Notes: a model not told the origin generated them from the letters alone. A stretch of DNA of 64,000 nucleotides from Brucella pecoris (GCF_006376675.1 NZ_VEWK01000004.1:62001-126000); one strand, 5' to 3'; counted from the stretch's first letter, positions 1-8,971 are shown. Numbers and translations: made by a program.

Positions 1-3000
1 TGCGCTCCTCCGGCTGCGACTGCTTGTGCACCAGCGTTAGCTCCTGCGGCGGCGGCATCCGCTGCGACTTCTCCACCGGCTGCGGCGGCAGCCGCTGCTT
101 CTGCACCAACAGCTCCAGCCGCTTCTGCTCCCATTGCAACTTCGCCAACTCCGGGGACAGCATCCAACGACCCGGCGCCTATACCGATCAATAATTCCTT
201 GAACGGAACATGCCCTGTTGGATCGGTATTGTTGATCGGATCGCCTTCGCAATAGGCATAGGGATTTATGCCACCGGCACCGAAAGGGCTGAGGGTGTCA
301 GGTGATGTGAAGCGGCGCAGGGACGGTTTATAGAGGCGGTATCCGTTTCCGAGCTGATAGCCGCCAAGCAGGTTGCTTTTGCGCTCGCCATTATAGCCGA
401 GGATGGCAGGTGACTGCCCTGTCTGCGTTGTCTGCTGGCCGTATGGCGCATAAGCTACATCATAGTGTTGCTGCGCGCCGTTGGGACTGTCAGCACTGAG
501 GATGGAGCCGTCGAGACCGGCACCGTTCAGCCAGACCGTATTGGCGTTATCGACCTGCGCAATGGCGCCGGAAGGGCCATAGATAAGCCGGCTTGTATTG
601 CTGCCCTGTCTTTGAGCGGCAAGTGTCGTGCCGTTGTAGAATAGGGTGGTGCCGCTTTCGTTGACGATGCGTCGAAGCGCATCATACTGAAATGTTTTCG
701 GATCATCAGTGGAGCCCTGCGCCTGAAATCCACGAATATAGCCGCAATTAATCCCCTGATCATAACTCATCACTGAACCGTTCTCGTCACTTTGCAGGCA
801 ACCATACCCATCATAAGTCAGGTCAATCTGGCTACCGAGGGCGGCATTGCTGTGATTTATAGTGACGAGCTGGGTGATGTCCGTGGTGTCATATGTGAAG
901 GTCGCAATATCCTGGCCATTTTGAAAGGTCGTGGTAACCTTCAGAATATTGTTGAAGGCATCGTAACCTGGATCACCAGCAGAGCCATAAGCCTCGCTCG
1001 TAACTATGTTGTTTTTGTCATCTCTGATCCAGTCCAGACCTGTCGGATTCTGGACGTTGTAGGTGTTCAGACGATTGCGTTCGTCGTAGGTATAGTCCTC
1101 AATACGGGTGGTTGTAAGATTCTCGGGCAGCGTGGAAACCGAACCGCGCTTGAGAGTACGCGCCCTGATCTGGTGGTTATTAAAATAGTCCTGCTGAATG
1201 AGCGTCCGCTGGCCCGTAAGCGAGCTGTCCATAGTACGGGCAAATTCCCGATCCACGCCATCCCATGTCAGACTTGTGATGAGCGTTTTGGCCGAAAGGC
1301 TGTCAGTTGTGGTCCAGCTCTGTGTGCGACCGAGATTGTCATAGGAAAGGCTCAGCCGGACGTAGCCGCCATCGTTCACGGTCGTCGGTCGGCCATAGAC
1401 GTCGGCCTCCGTCACCGCCCATGTCTGACTCGTAATATCGGTGTAGCTCCAGGCTTTACCGGCAACCGTATGCTCGTGTGATGCCGTCGATCCATCGTCA
1501 AAGGTCTCTGTCAGCAGGCGCCCGGCAAGATCGTAGGAGTTGGTGATGGTATTTGATAGGGCGTTGACCGTGCTCACGGCATTCAAAAGTCGACCGATCT
1601 GTGTCTGATCCGTCTTTTTGGAATAGGAAAACACCGCCGTGTCGGTGGCTTGGCCGCCCACCATCAGGCTTTTTGAAGCGATTTTCCCTCCAAGGGCTGC
1701 CTCATATAAAAACTGAACCGTTGTTCCATAAGGCGTGGTAACCTGGAAAGGTGCGGTCAGACTGCCAGAGTTTTCATCATAAACAGCGGTCGTGACACGC
1801 CCGCCCACGGTCTGTTTTGTCACGCGCCCCAAGCTATCAACTTCACGGGTGCCCATGGATGTGCCGTTCACCTGGATATCCGTTACAGTCGAGGATGCGC
1901 TATCGCGACTGTAGAGACGCGTTACAACAGTGCTTCCGTCACCCTTCTGGTTGGGCACAATGGGCAAGGTCGTCGTGGTGACGCGCCCAAAAACGTCATA
2001 GTCGAATGTCGTGTCGCGCGCCAGCTCATCCGTGGTTTTACGCAACTGCTTCCAGCCGTCGTAGTTCTGGGTTACGGTGCTATACAGTCCGCCGCTATTG
2101 CTGGGCGCTGTTGTTGAATTGAAGAGCTCCATGCTGGCGGAACAGGTGGCGGGATTCGCGGTCAAAACGGTTCTTGCGGTTTCAGCAGAAGCATCGGCAC
2201 TCTGGCTGTAGGCCGTTTTTGTCAGGGCGATCGGATCGATGGCGTTATAGTGCCGAATGCCTTCCGCGTCCGTCACATACTCGACCCGGCCCCAGTTGTC
2301 ATAATGCTGCGTCGACGTCAATGTACTGTAAGCGCCGGTGATATCGGCTTTCGTTCCATCCTTATAGTCATAGCTCGTTGAGGCACTCAATCGACCGGAG
2401 CAGTCATATTGTCGGCTCTGCATCGTTTGCCAGATTGCGCCCGCCGCCGCCAGCTTGACCGTGCCTGTCAGAGCCCGGCCGAGCCCGTCAAAGGTTGTTT
2501 TCGCCTGATTGCCCAACCTGTCCGCAGCGGTGATCGCGTAGGGTGTCGTGGTAGCGGTGCCAATGACATAACGTAGAGTGTGCTCGTCTTCATAGTCGGT
2601 TCCAACAGCGGTCGTTTCCGATACTACCCGCCCGAGCGCATCATATGTCGTCTGGATCACGATGCCCATTTCATCAACGCGTTCCTTGATCCGACCGGTA
2701 AAACGCGAACTCGTCTGGCTCGACGAGGTCGAAAGGCCGTCCCAGGTTGTAACGGTTGTGGTTGTCTTCAGGTCATTGCTGCTGTTGACAAGTTCGATCT
2801 TTGTATCAGTAGTGGTGTCGAAGCTTGCAGCCGTCTTCAGAACCGTTAGATCTACCACCACACCGTCATTTGGATAATGCGTATCGATGGTCTCGAGCAA
2901 TTGGCCGAACTCGCGCATGTCGGTTCCTGCCAGAACAGCGTTTTTGTCCGCATAAGTATAAGTGGTTTTTTCCAGCAGCGTCTCGCCATTATCATAGATC

Positions 3001-4505
3001 CGCTGTTCGGACTTCAACACCGCATAAGCGCTATTGTAATCGGGATCGGTGGACGAAAGTAGCTGCTTCACTGCATCCGGCAGGTCGTATTGGGTATAGG
3101 CGTACCGGATTTCTTTCGGCTGTTCATCGCCGTGGAACTGGTGCGGTGTGAAGGTTTTGCTCTTCACAAACCGTGGAATTTTGTTCCCTTTGTTATAGCT
3201 GTTTGGATCAGCCGGACAGCCAAACCCTGTGTTCGGATCATAAGAAGTGGCCGTTTCAGCAGGATAATATTCATAGGTTAGCGTACCAATCGCCGTTTCT
3301 GTGCCTGCCGCGTCGGTATAGATACCGCTTCGTTCCAAGATATTGCCGTAGTCGTCATACGTAAAATTCTGAGCGGCCTCGCTCGTGGACACAACCGCCC
3401 CGGTCACCGGATCGGTCCGGCTCCAGATTATGGTCTTCGTTTTGGGGCACTGGAAATTCGCAGGCTGAGCCTCGAAACCGCTACCCGGCACGGAATAATA
3501 CTCCGTGCGCCGGGTGACCGAGCAATCGCTTGTCGTGCTCTTTTGTTCAACTAGCTGGTGAAAGCAATTGTAAGTGCGCCCGATCCGCGTCTCTTCGCCG
3601 TTGTCATCGACATGGATTTCCAGCGTATGGTAGCGATAGGTGCTGTCTGCGCAATTATAAAGCGCATCCAGCGTGGGATTGCGTGCAAAAATGCCCGGCG
3701 CCGTATGCCCAAGGAAATTATGCCCGTCGACTATGCCGTAGTCGTAGGACTTCGTGATCATGGGCTGACCGCCGCCAGGAACGCGGGTAAATTCCTTCAC
3801 GTAGGGATAAAGGCTCGATGACATGTCGGGGCGTGTGCTGCCGAAACGATGTCCGCGGCTCCTGGAATAATTTGCATATTCGTAAAGCCCATCCGGGTAG
3901 GTGATGCTGGAGGCCACCTGTCCCCAAGGACCGATACTATTCAGATTCGTGTAACCGATATTCCATTCCAGATCGTCCGCTGCGTCACAGGTAATCCTGG
4001 TCAAATGGTGACTGTCGCCAAAGAACAGATAGATATTGTATCCTTCAGGGTAGTCCGAGCCCGCAGTCGCGATCTGACGGTCGGGCAGAACCGCGATCCG
4101 GGTGGCCAGGTTTTGCTCATCCGGGTAGTCGATACTGACCAGGGTGCTACCGTTCTCATCGACAATCGACATAAGACGGAACTGGTTATCCACGAACGCC
4201 CAGTTGAGCGTAACAAAGTGACCACTTGCCGATACGATCGTGTCGGGAACCTTCAAACTGCTCAGGACCTCGGGCGCGGTGAGCAGCTCAAAACTGCCGT
4301 CCTTATAGAGCGTTTTATAATAGTGTTGCGGGATCTTGGAGACAGAGACCTGACGCAGCTTTGCGTCGATCAGGGATAGAGTTTCGTCGTTTTCCAGAAC
4401 TTTATAAGTCGATCCGCCTCCAAGCGACAGCACAGTGGATCGCTGATCGTAGGTGGTAAAGCCAAACCCGAAACCGACACCGAAACCGAGATTGGCCTGT
4501 GTCAT
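1..4505 (-). CDS. RHS/YD-repeat polymorphic toxin-type protein, main open frame (runs off left edge)
   Basis: A minus-strand frame of about 1,500 codons stays open from the ATG at 4505 to the window edge. YD-type motifs recur through it: TYDDYGNI (about residue 380), YDALGRV (617), YDNWGRV (736), YDVFGRV (836), YDLAGRL (988), YDNLGRT (1054), YDALRRI (1276). Near residues 1400-1430 it carries the RHS-associated core signature (RFTSPDTLSPFGAGG, then DPINNTDPTGH). An Ala/Gly-rich stretch follows and continues past base 1. In RHS proteins the repeats form a shell around a variable C-terminal toxin tip. The tip and any immunity gene lie outside the window, so the activity cannot be named. The ATG at 4505 directly follows an in-frame TAG (4509-4511), and matching N-terminal RHS sequence lies before that stop. 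The gene is therefore interrupted, or restarts here. No good ribosome binding site is seen before 4505. Confidence 0.9.
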   Translation of the reverse strand, partial: MTQANLGFGVGFGFGFTTYDQRSTVLSLGGGSTYKVLENDETLSLIDAKLRQVSVSKIPQHYYKTLYKDGSFELLTAPEVLSSLKVPDTIVSASGHFVTLNWAFVDNQFRLMSIVDENGSTLVSIDYPDEQNLATRIAVLPDRQIATAGSDYPEGYNIYLFFGDSHHLTRITCDAADDLEWNIGYTNLNSIGPWGQVASSITYPDGLYEYANYSRSRGHRFGSTRPDMSSSLYPYVKEFTRVPGGGQPMITKSYDYGIVDGHNFLGHTAPGIFARNPTLDALYNCADSTYRYHTLEIHVDDNGEETRIGRTYNCFHQLVEQKSTTSDCSVTRRTEYYSVPGSGFEAQPANFQCPKTKTIIWSRTDPVTGAVVSTSEAAQNFTYDDYGNILERSGIYTDAAGTETAIGTLTYEYYPAETATSYDPNTGFGCPADPNSYNKGNKIPRFVKSKTFTPHQFHGDEQPKEIRYAYTQYDLPDAVKQLLSSTDPDYNSAYAVLKSEQRIYDNGETLLEKTTYTYADKNAVLAGTDMREFGQLLETIDTHYPNDGVVVDLTVLKTAASFDTTTDTKIELVNSSNDLKTTTTVTTWDGLSTSSSQTSSRFTGRIKERVDEMGIVIQTTYDALGRVVSETTAVGTDYEDEHTLRYVIGTATTTPYAITAADRLGNQAKTTFDGLGRALTGTVKLAAAGAIWQTMQSRQYDCSGRLSASTSYDYKDGTKADITGAYSTLTSTQHYDNWGRVEYVTDAEGIRHYNAIDPIALTKTAYSQSADASAETARTVLTANPATCSASMELFNSTTAPSNSGGLYSTVTQNYDGWKQLRKTTDELARDTTFDYDVFGRVTTTTLPIVPNQKGDGSTVVTRLYSRDSASSTVTDIQVNGTSMGTREVDSLGRVTKQTVGGRVTTAVYDENSGSLTAPFQVTTPYGTTVQFLYEAALGGKIASKSLMVGGQATDTAVFSYSKKTDQTQIGRLLNAVSTVNALSNTITNSYDLAGRLLTETFDDGSTASHEHTVAGKAWSYTDITSQTWAVTEADVYGRPTTVNDGGYVRLSLSYDNLGRTQSWTTTDSLSAKTLITSLTWDGVDREFARTMDSSLTGQRTLIQQDYFNNHQIRARTLKRGSVSTLPENLTTTRIEDYTYDERNRLNTYNVQNPTGLDWIRDDKNNIVTSEAYGSAGDPGYDAFNNILKVTTTFQNGQDIATFTYDTTDITQLVTINHSNAALGSQIDLTYDGYGCLQSDENGSVMSYDQGINCGYIRGFQAQGSTDDPKTFQYDALRRIVNESGTTLFYNGTTLAAQRQGSNTSRLIYGPSGAIAQVDNANTVWLNGAGLDGSILSADSPNGAQQHYDVAYAPYGQQTTQTGQSPAILGYNGERKSNLLGGYQLGNGYRLYKPSLRRFTSPDTLSPFGAGGINPYAYCEGDPINNTDPTGHVPFKELLIGIGAGSLDAVPGVGEVAMGAEAAGAVGAEAAAAAAAGGEVAADAAAAGANAGAQAVAAGGA

Positions 4506-4508
4506 CGG

Positions 4509-4673
4509 CTAGTATCTGAGATCAAGTGGAATCTTCGGTCCCAGCCCATTATTGGCCATCAGCGACCCAAGACTGATCTTGATTGTAAATTGTCCGGTGC
4601 GTGGATCCACGTCACCCTTAATCGCGCCGACAAAATCCGTGGCCTTTGTATAAATTTGAGAATATGCATTCAT
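4509..4673 (-). pseudogene. N-terminal fragment of the RHS gene, separated by an in-frame TAG
   Basis: This 54-codon open frame (ATG at 4673, TAG at 4511-4509) is in the same frame as the large RHS frame. It encodes the usual RHS N-terminal block: GDVDPRTGQFTIKISLGSL, then GPKIPLDLRY. In intact family members this block runs on into a segment like SPxxxxNxGFGVGxx. Here the next codons after TAG read P-M-T-Q-A-N-L-G-F-G-V-G-F, which is that continuation. The stop thus sits where a sense codon (for example TCG) is expected. I infer a nonsense mutation, with readthrough or an internal restart at 4505 as alternatives. A sequencing error cannot be excluded. Confidence 0.8.
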
Positions 4674-4705
4674 TAAAATAACTCCGCGATCTAGAGCGCA
4701 TCCGT

Positions 4706-5068
4706 TTATCTTGGATCATAACCGCAGTCGGCAAAGTAATTTGCGCACTCAGTTGGCTCGAACAGTGGTGTTACGACTTGGCCGACGGCATGTCATAGGA
4801 CCTGGACAGTGCGCTCGACTTTTGCACGCAGATACCGCAGTTGAGCACCTGCCGCCTCAATTACGTCCTTGATGCCCGCAACCTTGTGAGCGGACAGATT
4901 ATCCATGGTGATAATGTCACCGAGTGTCAGGACCGGCACGAGAACCTGATTAACATAGGCACGAAAAGCATCGGTGTTCATCGCGCCTTCAAGCACCATC
5001 GGTGTCATCTTGCCTGACAGACGAAGCGCACCGGTGAACATGGTTGTTTTCCAGTGACCATGTGGAAC
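4706..5068 (-). pseudogene. IS630-family transposase remnant
   Basis: The minus-strand frame reads VPHGHWKTTMFTGALRL, then MVLEGAMNTDAFRAYV, then DIITMDNLSAHK. These are hallmarks of the DDE domain of IS630-family transposases, including the second Asp (MDNL). The usual PPYSPDxNPIE block with the catalytic Glu is missing: the sequence jumps from LRYL directly to RAKVERTVQVL, an apparent internal in-frame deletion. A TGA (4793-4795) then replaces the usual Trp. Beyond it the same frame continues with the family's C-terminus (PTECANYFADCGYD) to TAA at 4706-4708. Upstream of 5068 the frame soon stops and the N-terminal half is absent. The copy cannot encode an active enzyme. It sits next to the broken RHS gene, which fits a decaying accessory region. 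Confidence 0.82.
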
Positions 5069-5140
5069 GCCTCCATGGCATCTTTCGTCGCGTTGAGACT
5101 ATCCACAAAGCCTTGCGACCTTCGTATTCAGGCCGTTCGA

Positions 5141-5171
5141 CGGGCAATCGATTCACTGGATCGATTGCCCG
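5141..5171. repeat. Perfect 12-bp inverted repeat
   Basis: Arms CGGGCAATCGAT and ATCGATTGCCCG are exact reverse complements around a 7-base loop. There is no T-run, so it is not an obvious terminator. It lies just outside the IS630 remnant and may be part of that element's debris. Confidence 0.7.
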
Positions 5172-5294
5172 TCCGCCTCACCATCAATAAAAACGAGGCG
5201 TGCGGGATCAAGCTCACGCCGACTTTTGAACCCGTCTTCACCTCAGCTCATCAGACCCGGCTGTTCCTGCTCCAACGCATGAGCGCTCTTTTTT

Positions 5295-5370
5295 CTAGCG
5301 GTCTGATTCCGACATTTGCATCCCTCGGTTACAGGCGTCGGACAAATGTCGGAATCAAAAAGACCACTAG
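5295..5370. repeat. MITE-like 76-bp palindromic element
   Basis: The left arm (5295-5318) begins CTAGCGGTCT and ends GATTCCGACATTTG. The right arm (5343-5370), read in reverse complement, begins CTAGTGGTCT, has four extra Ts, and ends with the same 14 bases. The arms differ by one substitution and the 4-base insertion, around a 24-base centre. The shape fits a small non-coding mobile element or a decayed insertion-sequence end. Confidence 0.65.
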
Positions 5371-5768
5371 CAAGCTTATGAATCTAATAGATTTTTCGAA
5401 TTTGACATTTGAAACGAGATCTATGTCGAACAGGCCTCAAACGTCAAACCCAATCCACCAGGACGCTTTTCGATCCAATTGAATCCGATTGGTGATCTTG
5501 CCTTTAGTATAGACGCGCTTTCATGTGACCGAAGCAGGATCGGGCATCATTCCAGTGGATCGTTTTCTCTGCTCCACGCTTTTCGGACGTGCTTTAAAAC
5601 AGGGCGAAAGAGCACTCAGATGAGACCAGCCGAGTTAGCAGCCGAAGGCTTTGCGTGTGGGTGACGGGCACGCATATTCACACAACCGCATCAAAATCCG
5701 GAAACAGTCGAGCGATAAATTAATTTTCAATATAAATTACCTATTAGATTTACTCTCAAAGGTAAGAA
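5371..5768. other. Intergenic stretch without recognisable gene
   Basis: Short plus-strand frames exist here (one covers 5054-5482), but they run through the inverted repeats and the transposase remnant and show no family features. I see no RNA gene or convincing promoter. Base composition becomes AT-rich from about 5690 on. Confidence 0.5.
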
Positions 5769-6203
5769 TTATACTGTCGTAGCATATAATGAAAAAGCGT
5801 TCTGAGCTCCTTTCATTGATAAATTATAAGCCTGCCCACGTCCTTGCGAAGTCCAACCCTGAGTGTCGATTATATATCCAAAGGTTTGGCGCACGCTAGA
5901 ATCGGTGCAAGTAACTACCCATTTGACCGTAAATGAATTAAAAGTGGTACTAGAAATACCAGGAGTATTAATCGTGAAACCTGCTATGCTAGTCGAACCA
6001 CTGTAATAATCTGTTAATTGGAAACATTGTTCAATAATTGAATTTTCAGTTGGCACTGCGAGAACAATCGGCTTACCAGATTGGTCACACAACGCAAAAG
6101 TCAGGACAACATTGGTGTCAATCGTCTTAGCGACTTGAACATCTCTACTGCTCGTAACACCTTTAACACCAAAATCGTAAACAATAATATTTATGTCCGT
6201 CAT
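5769..6203 (-). CDS. Hypothetical protein, 144 aa, in AT-rich patch
   Basis: I do not recognise this protein. A longer frame starts at 6275, but the ATG at 6203 (MTDINIIVYDFGVKG) is preceded by GGAGAG at good spacing and is the better start. No signal peptide or membrane helix is visible. The sequence alternates short hydrophobic and Thr/Ser-rich segments, suggesting a beta-rich fold, and contains three cysteines (in FALCDQ, IEQCFQ, VVTCTD). Base composition is far more AT-rich than the surrounding chromosome, a sign of foreign origin. It is on the same strand as, and upstream of, the RHS gene, but the transposon remnant separates them. A role as RHS partner would be a guess. Confidence 0.65.
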   Translation of the reverse strand: MTDINIIVYDFGVKGVTSSRDVQVAKTIDTNVVLTFALCDQSGKPIVLAVPTENSIIEQCFQLTDYYSGSTSIAGFTINTPGISSTTFNSFTVKWVVTCTDSSVRQTFGYIIDTQGWTSQGRGQAYNLSMKGAQNAFSLYATTV

Positions 6204-6415
6204 TTTCTCTCCAAATAATGTAATTGATATTTTATTAATAAATATAAAATCAAAGCGATCGTTAAATATACCCAATATTATAAATATGAATTTATTATAA
6301 TATTATTTTATATTAAATAAATTCTAATAATATTTACTATTATATAAATATATAGTAAATTTTACCATAAAAAGATAGCTTTGTTATTAGTTAATATATT
6401 ACTATTAATTAAAAT
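6204..6415. other. Extremely AT-rich intergenic spacer
   Basis: Between the two orphan genes the sequence is made almost only of A and T, with many TAATAT/TATTAA runs. Such DNA is the preferred target of xenogeneic silencers; in this group MucR/Ros-type regulators do that job (established knowledge). Silencing here is an inference. It must also hold the promoter of the gene starting at 6203. Confidence 0.5.
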
Positions 6416-6919
6416 TTAAAATTCTATAATAATAGTCCCGACCTCTGGAAGTCCGGATACTGGCTTATTATAACAATCAACATAACTGGAAGGATTAACG
6501 CCAATCTGGCATGTTGCTTTCTTTATGATGCTTTGGTTTTTCGCTGGATCTTTGTCATAAGCATTTGAGATTACTTGAGTTGTCCAGTTGGCGTGTTGAT
6601 GATCCATGGTAATTACTTGACCGACGCTCCCTGCCGGTGTCACGGTCCATGCAGCCTTTTTCTCTGCATTGATGCAATTCCCAGAATTTTTATCTGTTAC
6701 GCGAACAGTTGTTTCATTATTTCCACTTTTGTTAGTCAGATTCGCCGCTGGTGAGGGCACATTCCACAAGCTAAAGCATTTTCCTGCTGAGCCGTTCGGT
6801 GCGATACTCAATGTCGCATAAGACTTATTTACGAACACGACCTGATAAGTTTGGTCGGCTAATGCATAGCTGGGAATTAAAGTTGACAATACTACTGCTG
6901 CGCAAAGAAATTTATTCAT
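6416..6919 (-). CDS. Hypothetical exported protein, 167 aa, in AT-rich patch
   Basis: The N-terminus MNKFLCAAVVLSTLIPSYALA followed by DQTYQ is a classic Sec signal peptide with an AxA-type cleavage site, so the mature protein of about 146 residues should be periplasmic or secreted. The mature part is rich in Asn, Thr, Lys and Val and has four cysteines (in GKCFSL, GNCINA, ATCQIG, VDCYNK), which could form two disulfides. I do not recognise the family. It lies on the same strand as the 144-aa gene, 212 bases upstream, with equally AT-rich codon use. The two may have arrived together, but with that spacing they need not form an operon. Confidence 0.7.
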   Translation of the reverse strand: MNKFLCAAVVLSTLIPSYALADQTYQVVFVNKSYATLSIAPNGSAGKCFSLWNVPSPAANLTNKSGNNETTVRVTDKNSGNCINAEKKAAWTVTPAGSVGQVITMDHQHANWTTQVISNAYDKDPAKNQSIIKKATCQIGVNPSSYVDCYNKPVSGLPEVGTIIIEF

Positions 6920-7313
6920 TATAACTATCCCTTTATTTTAAGAATATCACGTATAATCATCATTATTATGAAGTTCTACACGATTTGTATTATGACACAC
7001 AACTCAACTAACTAAACTGTATGTTGTCACAGTGAGAGGTGATCCAACTTTGGTTATTGCAAATATTGAATTTACAGCCGCTGACGGCTCGCGACGATCG
7101 CGAGATGGTGATCGGGCAGACGCAGTGGTGGGCCGATAGGTTGATCAGGGATATAAAGAAGTAAAGCTTTCGGGAGACGCTTGCCGATTGTGTCATTCGG
7201 GAATCCAGTGACAAATCGCGGAAGGCGCAATCATAGACGCATCAGCGTCAGGTTGCGTTGTAAAGCCTGAATCCTGTCATCAATATCCTTGACGAAAATT
7301 TACAGCAGATCCT
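6920..7313. other. Intergenic stretch without recognisable gene
   Basis: AT content falls from left to right across this stretch, marking the border of the AT-rich patch near 7020. Short frames occur (for example 7008-7214 minus), but none has a ribosome binding site or a recognisable motif. It may contain frame-broken remnants. Confidence 0.45.
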
Positions 7314-8894
7314 TTAAAGCTCTATCACCCTTTTCATCCTGATAGCGTCGAGAAACGTCTGATCGTGGCTGACAATGATCAGCGCCCCTTCATAGGCATT
7401 GAGAGCGGTTTCCAGCGCCTCAATGGAGTCGAGGTCGAGATGATTTGTCGGTTCATCGAGAATAAGGAGTTCAGGAAGCTCCGTTCCACTGAGTATGCAG
7501 GCAAGTGCTGCCCGCAACAATTCGCCGCCACTGAGACTACCGGCAAGCCGCGAAGCCCCCTCCCCACGGAACGAAAACCGCGCCAGCGCCGCGCGCGCAT
7601 CATTGTCGTTCGATCCCGGATTGAGACGCCGATAGTTTTCATAAAGGGTCTGACTACGATCCATCAGGCTTATCTGCTGGTCGAACATCACGACACGCGC
7701 CGAACGCAGAACCGTTCCGGCTACAGGCTGAAGATCTCCCATCATCAACCGCAGCAAACTGGTTTTGCCAGCGCCGTTCGGCCCTGCGACAACCACCCGC
7801 TCAGCTCCTGCAATCTTCATCGACAGGTCACGGATCACCGGACAATCAGCTTGAGGTCCGCCTGAGACATGCTGCATATCCAGCATGACGCGGCCGGAAG
7901 GCGGAACCGCGCCAGCCACATCGAAATGCATCGGCTTTACCCGCTCGACTTTTGCCTCGGCCTCCCGCAACTGCTCGTTGGCCCCGCCGGACTGACGTTC
8001 CGCCAGCGCATTGCCTCGACCCTTCGACTGCTGCGCACGATCTTCCCGGGCATCAAGCAGCATTTTGCTCATGCCAGCATCAGCTCGTGACTTCTTACCG
8101 CGCGCATCGCTGCGCGCCTGTCTTTCGGCTGCAGCCTGCGCCTTTCGCTCGACCTGCTTGACCTCGCGTCGTGCCATTGCGAGGTCGTGGGCCGCCGTCT
8201 CGCGTTCTTCGGTCTTTTTCCCGTGATAGAAATCCCAGCTCCCGCCATAGATTCGAAGCCCGTCTGCCGATAATTCCGCTATCGCATCCATCGACTGCAG
8301 CAGCTCACGGTCGTGGCTGACCACGACGGCTGCACCGCGCCAGGCGGCCAATAAATCGACGACGGCCAGACGACCAGCGCGATCGAGATTATTGGTCGGT
8401 TCGTCCAAAAGAATCAGGTCAGGCTTGCGGAAGATGAGGGCTGCAAGCGCCGCGCGCGTCTGCTGGCCTCCACTCAAAGCGGAAACGGGTGTTTCCGGAC
8501 CCATATCAGGCAAACCAAGCTGCTGTAGTGCGTCAGCAAAGCGCTGCGGCAGAAGCCAGTCGGCCTCATTCAGATCGCGGTCACTGGCCAGCCCCTGTTC
8601 GACGCGTGCCAGAATATCGAAATCTGTCCGTGCATCGAAAAGATCAGCCAGTGCCTCGGCACAATCGCCGCCGGCATTCTGCCGCAGCACACCGATGCTT
8701 CCGTTCGCGGTCACATTCCCGTTTGTCGGAAGCAGCGTCCCGCTCATGATGCGCAACAGCGTTGATTTGCCGACGCCATTGCGCCCGACCAGACCGATGC
8801 GGCCTGCGGTTATACTGAAATTGATGGTTTCGAAGAGAGTACGGCCATCAGCCGTAACGCAGGAAATATCCTGAAGTGTAAGAAGAGCAGACAT
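7314..8894 (-). CDS. ABC-F family ATPase (two nucleotide-binding domains, no membrane part)
   Basis: The protein of about 526 residues has two ABC ATPase domains and no transmembrane segment. Domain 1 has Walker A GLVGRNGVGKST, signature LSGGQQTRAAL and Walker B LILLDEPTNNLD. Domain 2 has GPNGAGKTSLLRL, LSGGELLRAAL and LLILDEPTNHLD followed by IIVSHD. The charged Lys/Arg/Glu/Ala-rich linker between them (about residues 235-310) is typical of ABC-F proteins. These act on ribosomes as translation factors or antibiotic-protection proteins; the subtype cannot be told here. A GTG at 8921 would add nine residues, but ATG 8894 (MSALLTLQDIS) fits the usual start just before the first strand. No strong ribosome binding site is seen for either. 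It stands alone, with a repeat element upstream. Confidence 0.9.
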   Translation of the reverse strand: MSALLTLQDISCVTADGRTLFETINFSITAGRIGLVGRNGVGKSTLLRIMSGTLLPTNGNVTANGSIGVLRQNAGGDCAEALADLFDARTDFDILARVEQGLASDRDLNEADWLLPQRFADALQQLGLPDMGPETPVSALSGGQQTRAALAALIFRKPDLILLDEPTNNLDRAGRLAVVDLLAAWRGAAVVVSHDRELLQSMDAIAELSADGLRIYGGSWDFYHGKKTEERETAAHDLAMARREVKQVERKAQAAAERQARSDARGKKSRADAGMSKMLLDAREDRAQQSKGRGNALAERQSGGANEQLREAEAKVERVKPMHFDVAGAVPPSGRVMLDMQHVSGGPQADCPVIRDLSMKIAGAERVVVAGPNGAGKTSLLRLMMGDLQPVAGTVLRSARVVMFDQQISLMDRSQTLYENYRRLNPGSNDNDARAALARFSFRGEGASRLAGSLSGGELLRAALACILSGTELPELLILDEPTNHLDLDSIEALETALNAYEGALIIVSHDQTFLDAIRMKRVIEL

Positions 8895-8971
8895 CGCGAA
8901 CCATGGAAACGTTGAAAACACTGGTCATTTGAAACAGTGCAATCCGATCCATCGTTCTTCTCTCCTTGTTC

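Noticed and set aside
792..1481. Plus-strand 229-codon frame over the RHS gene
   Set aside because: It is antisense to the RHS frame, has no ribosome binding site and no family motifs; it is a shadow of the YD-repeat coding sequence.
5054..5482. Plus-strand 142-codon frame
   Set aside because: It runs through the transposase remnant, both inverted repeats and a composition border, with no recognisable motif.
7008..7214. Minus-strand 68-codon frame upstream of the ABC-F gene
   Set aside because: No ribosome binding site, low-complexity sequence, no family resemblance; faint MerR-like helix further on is too short to support.
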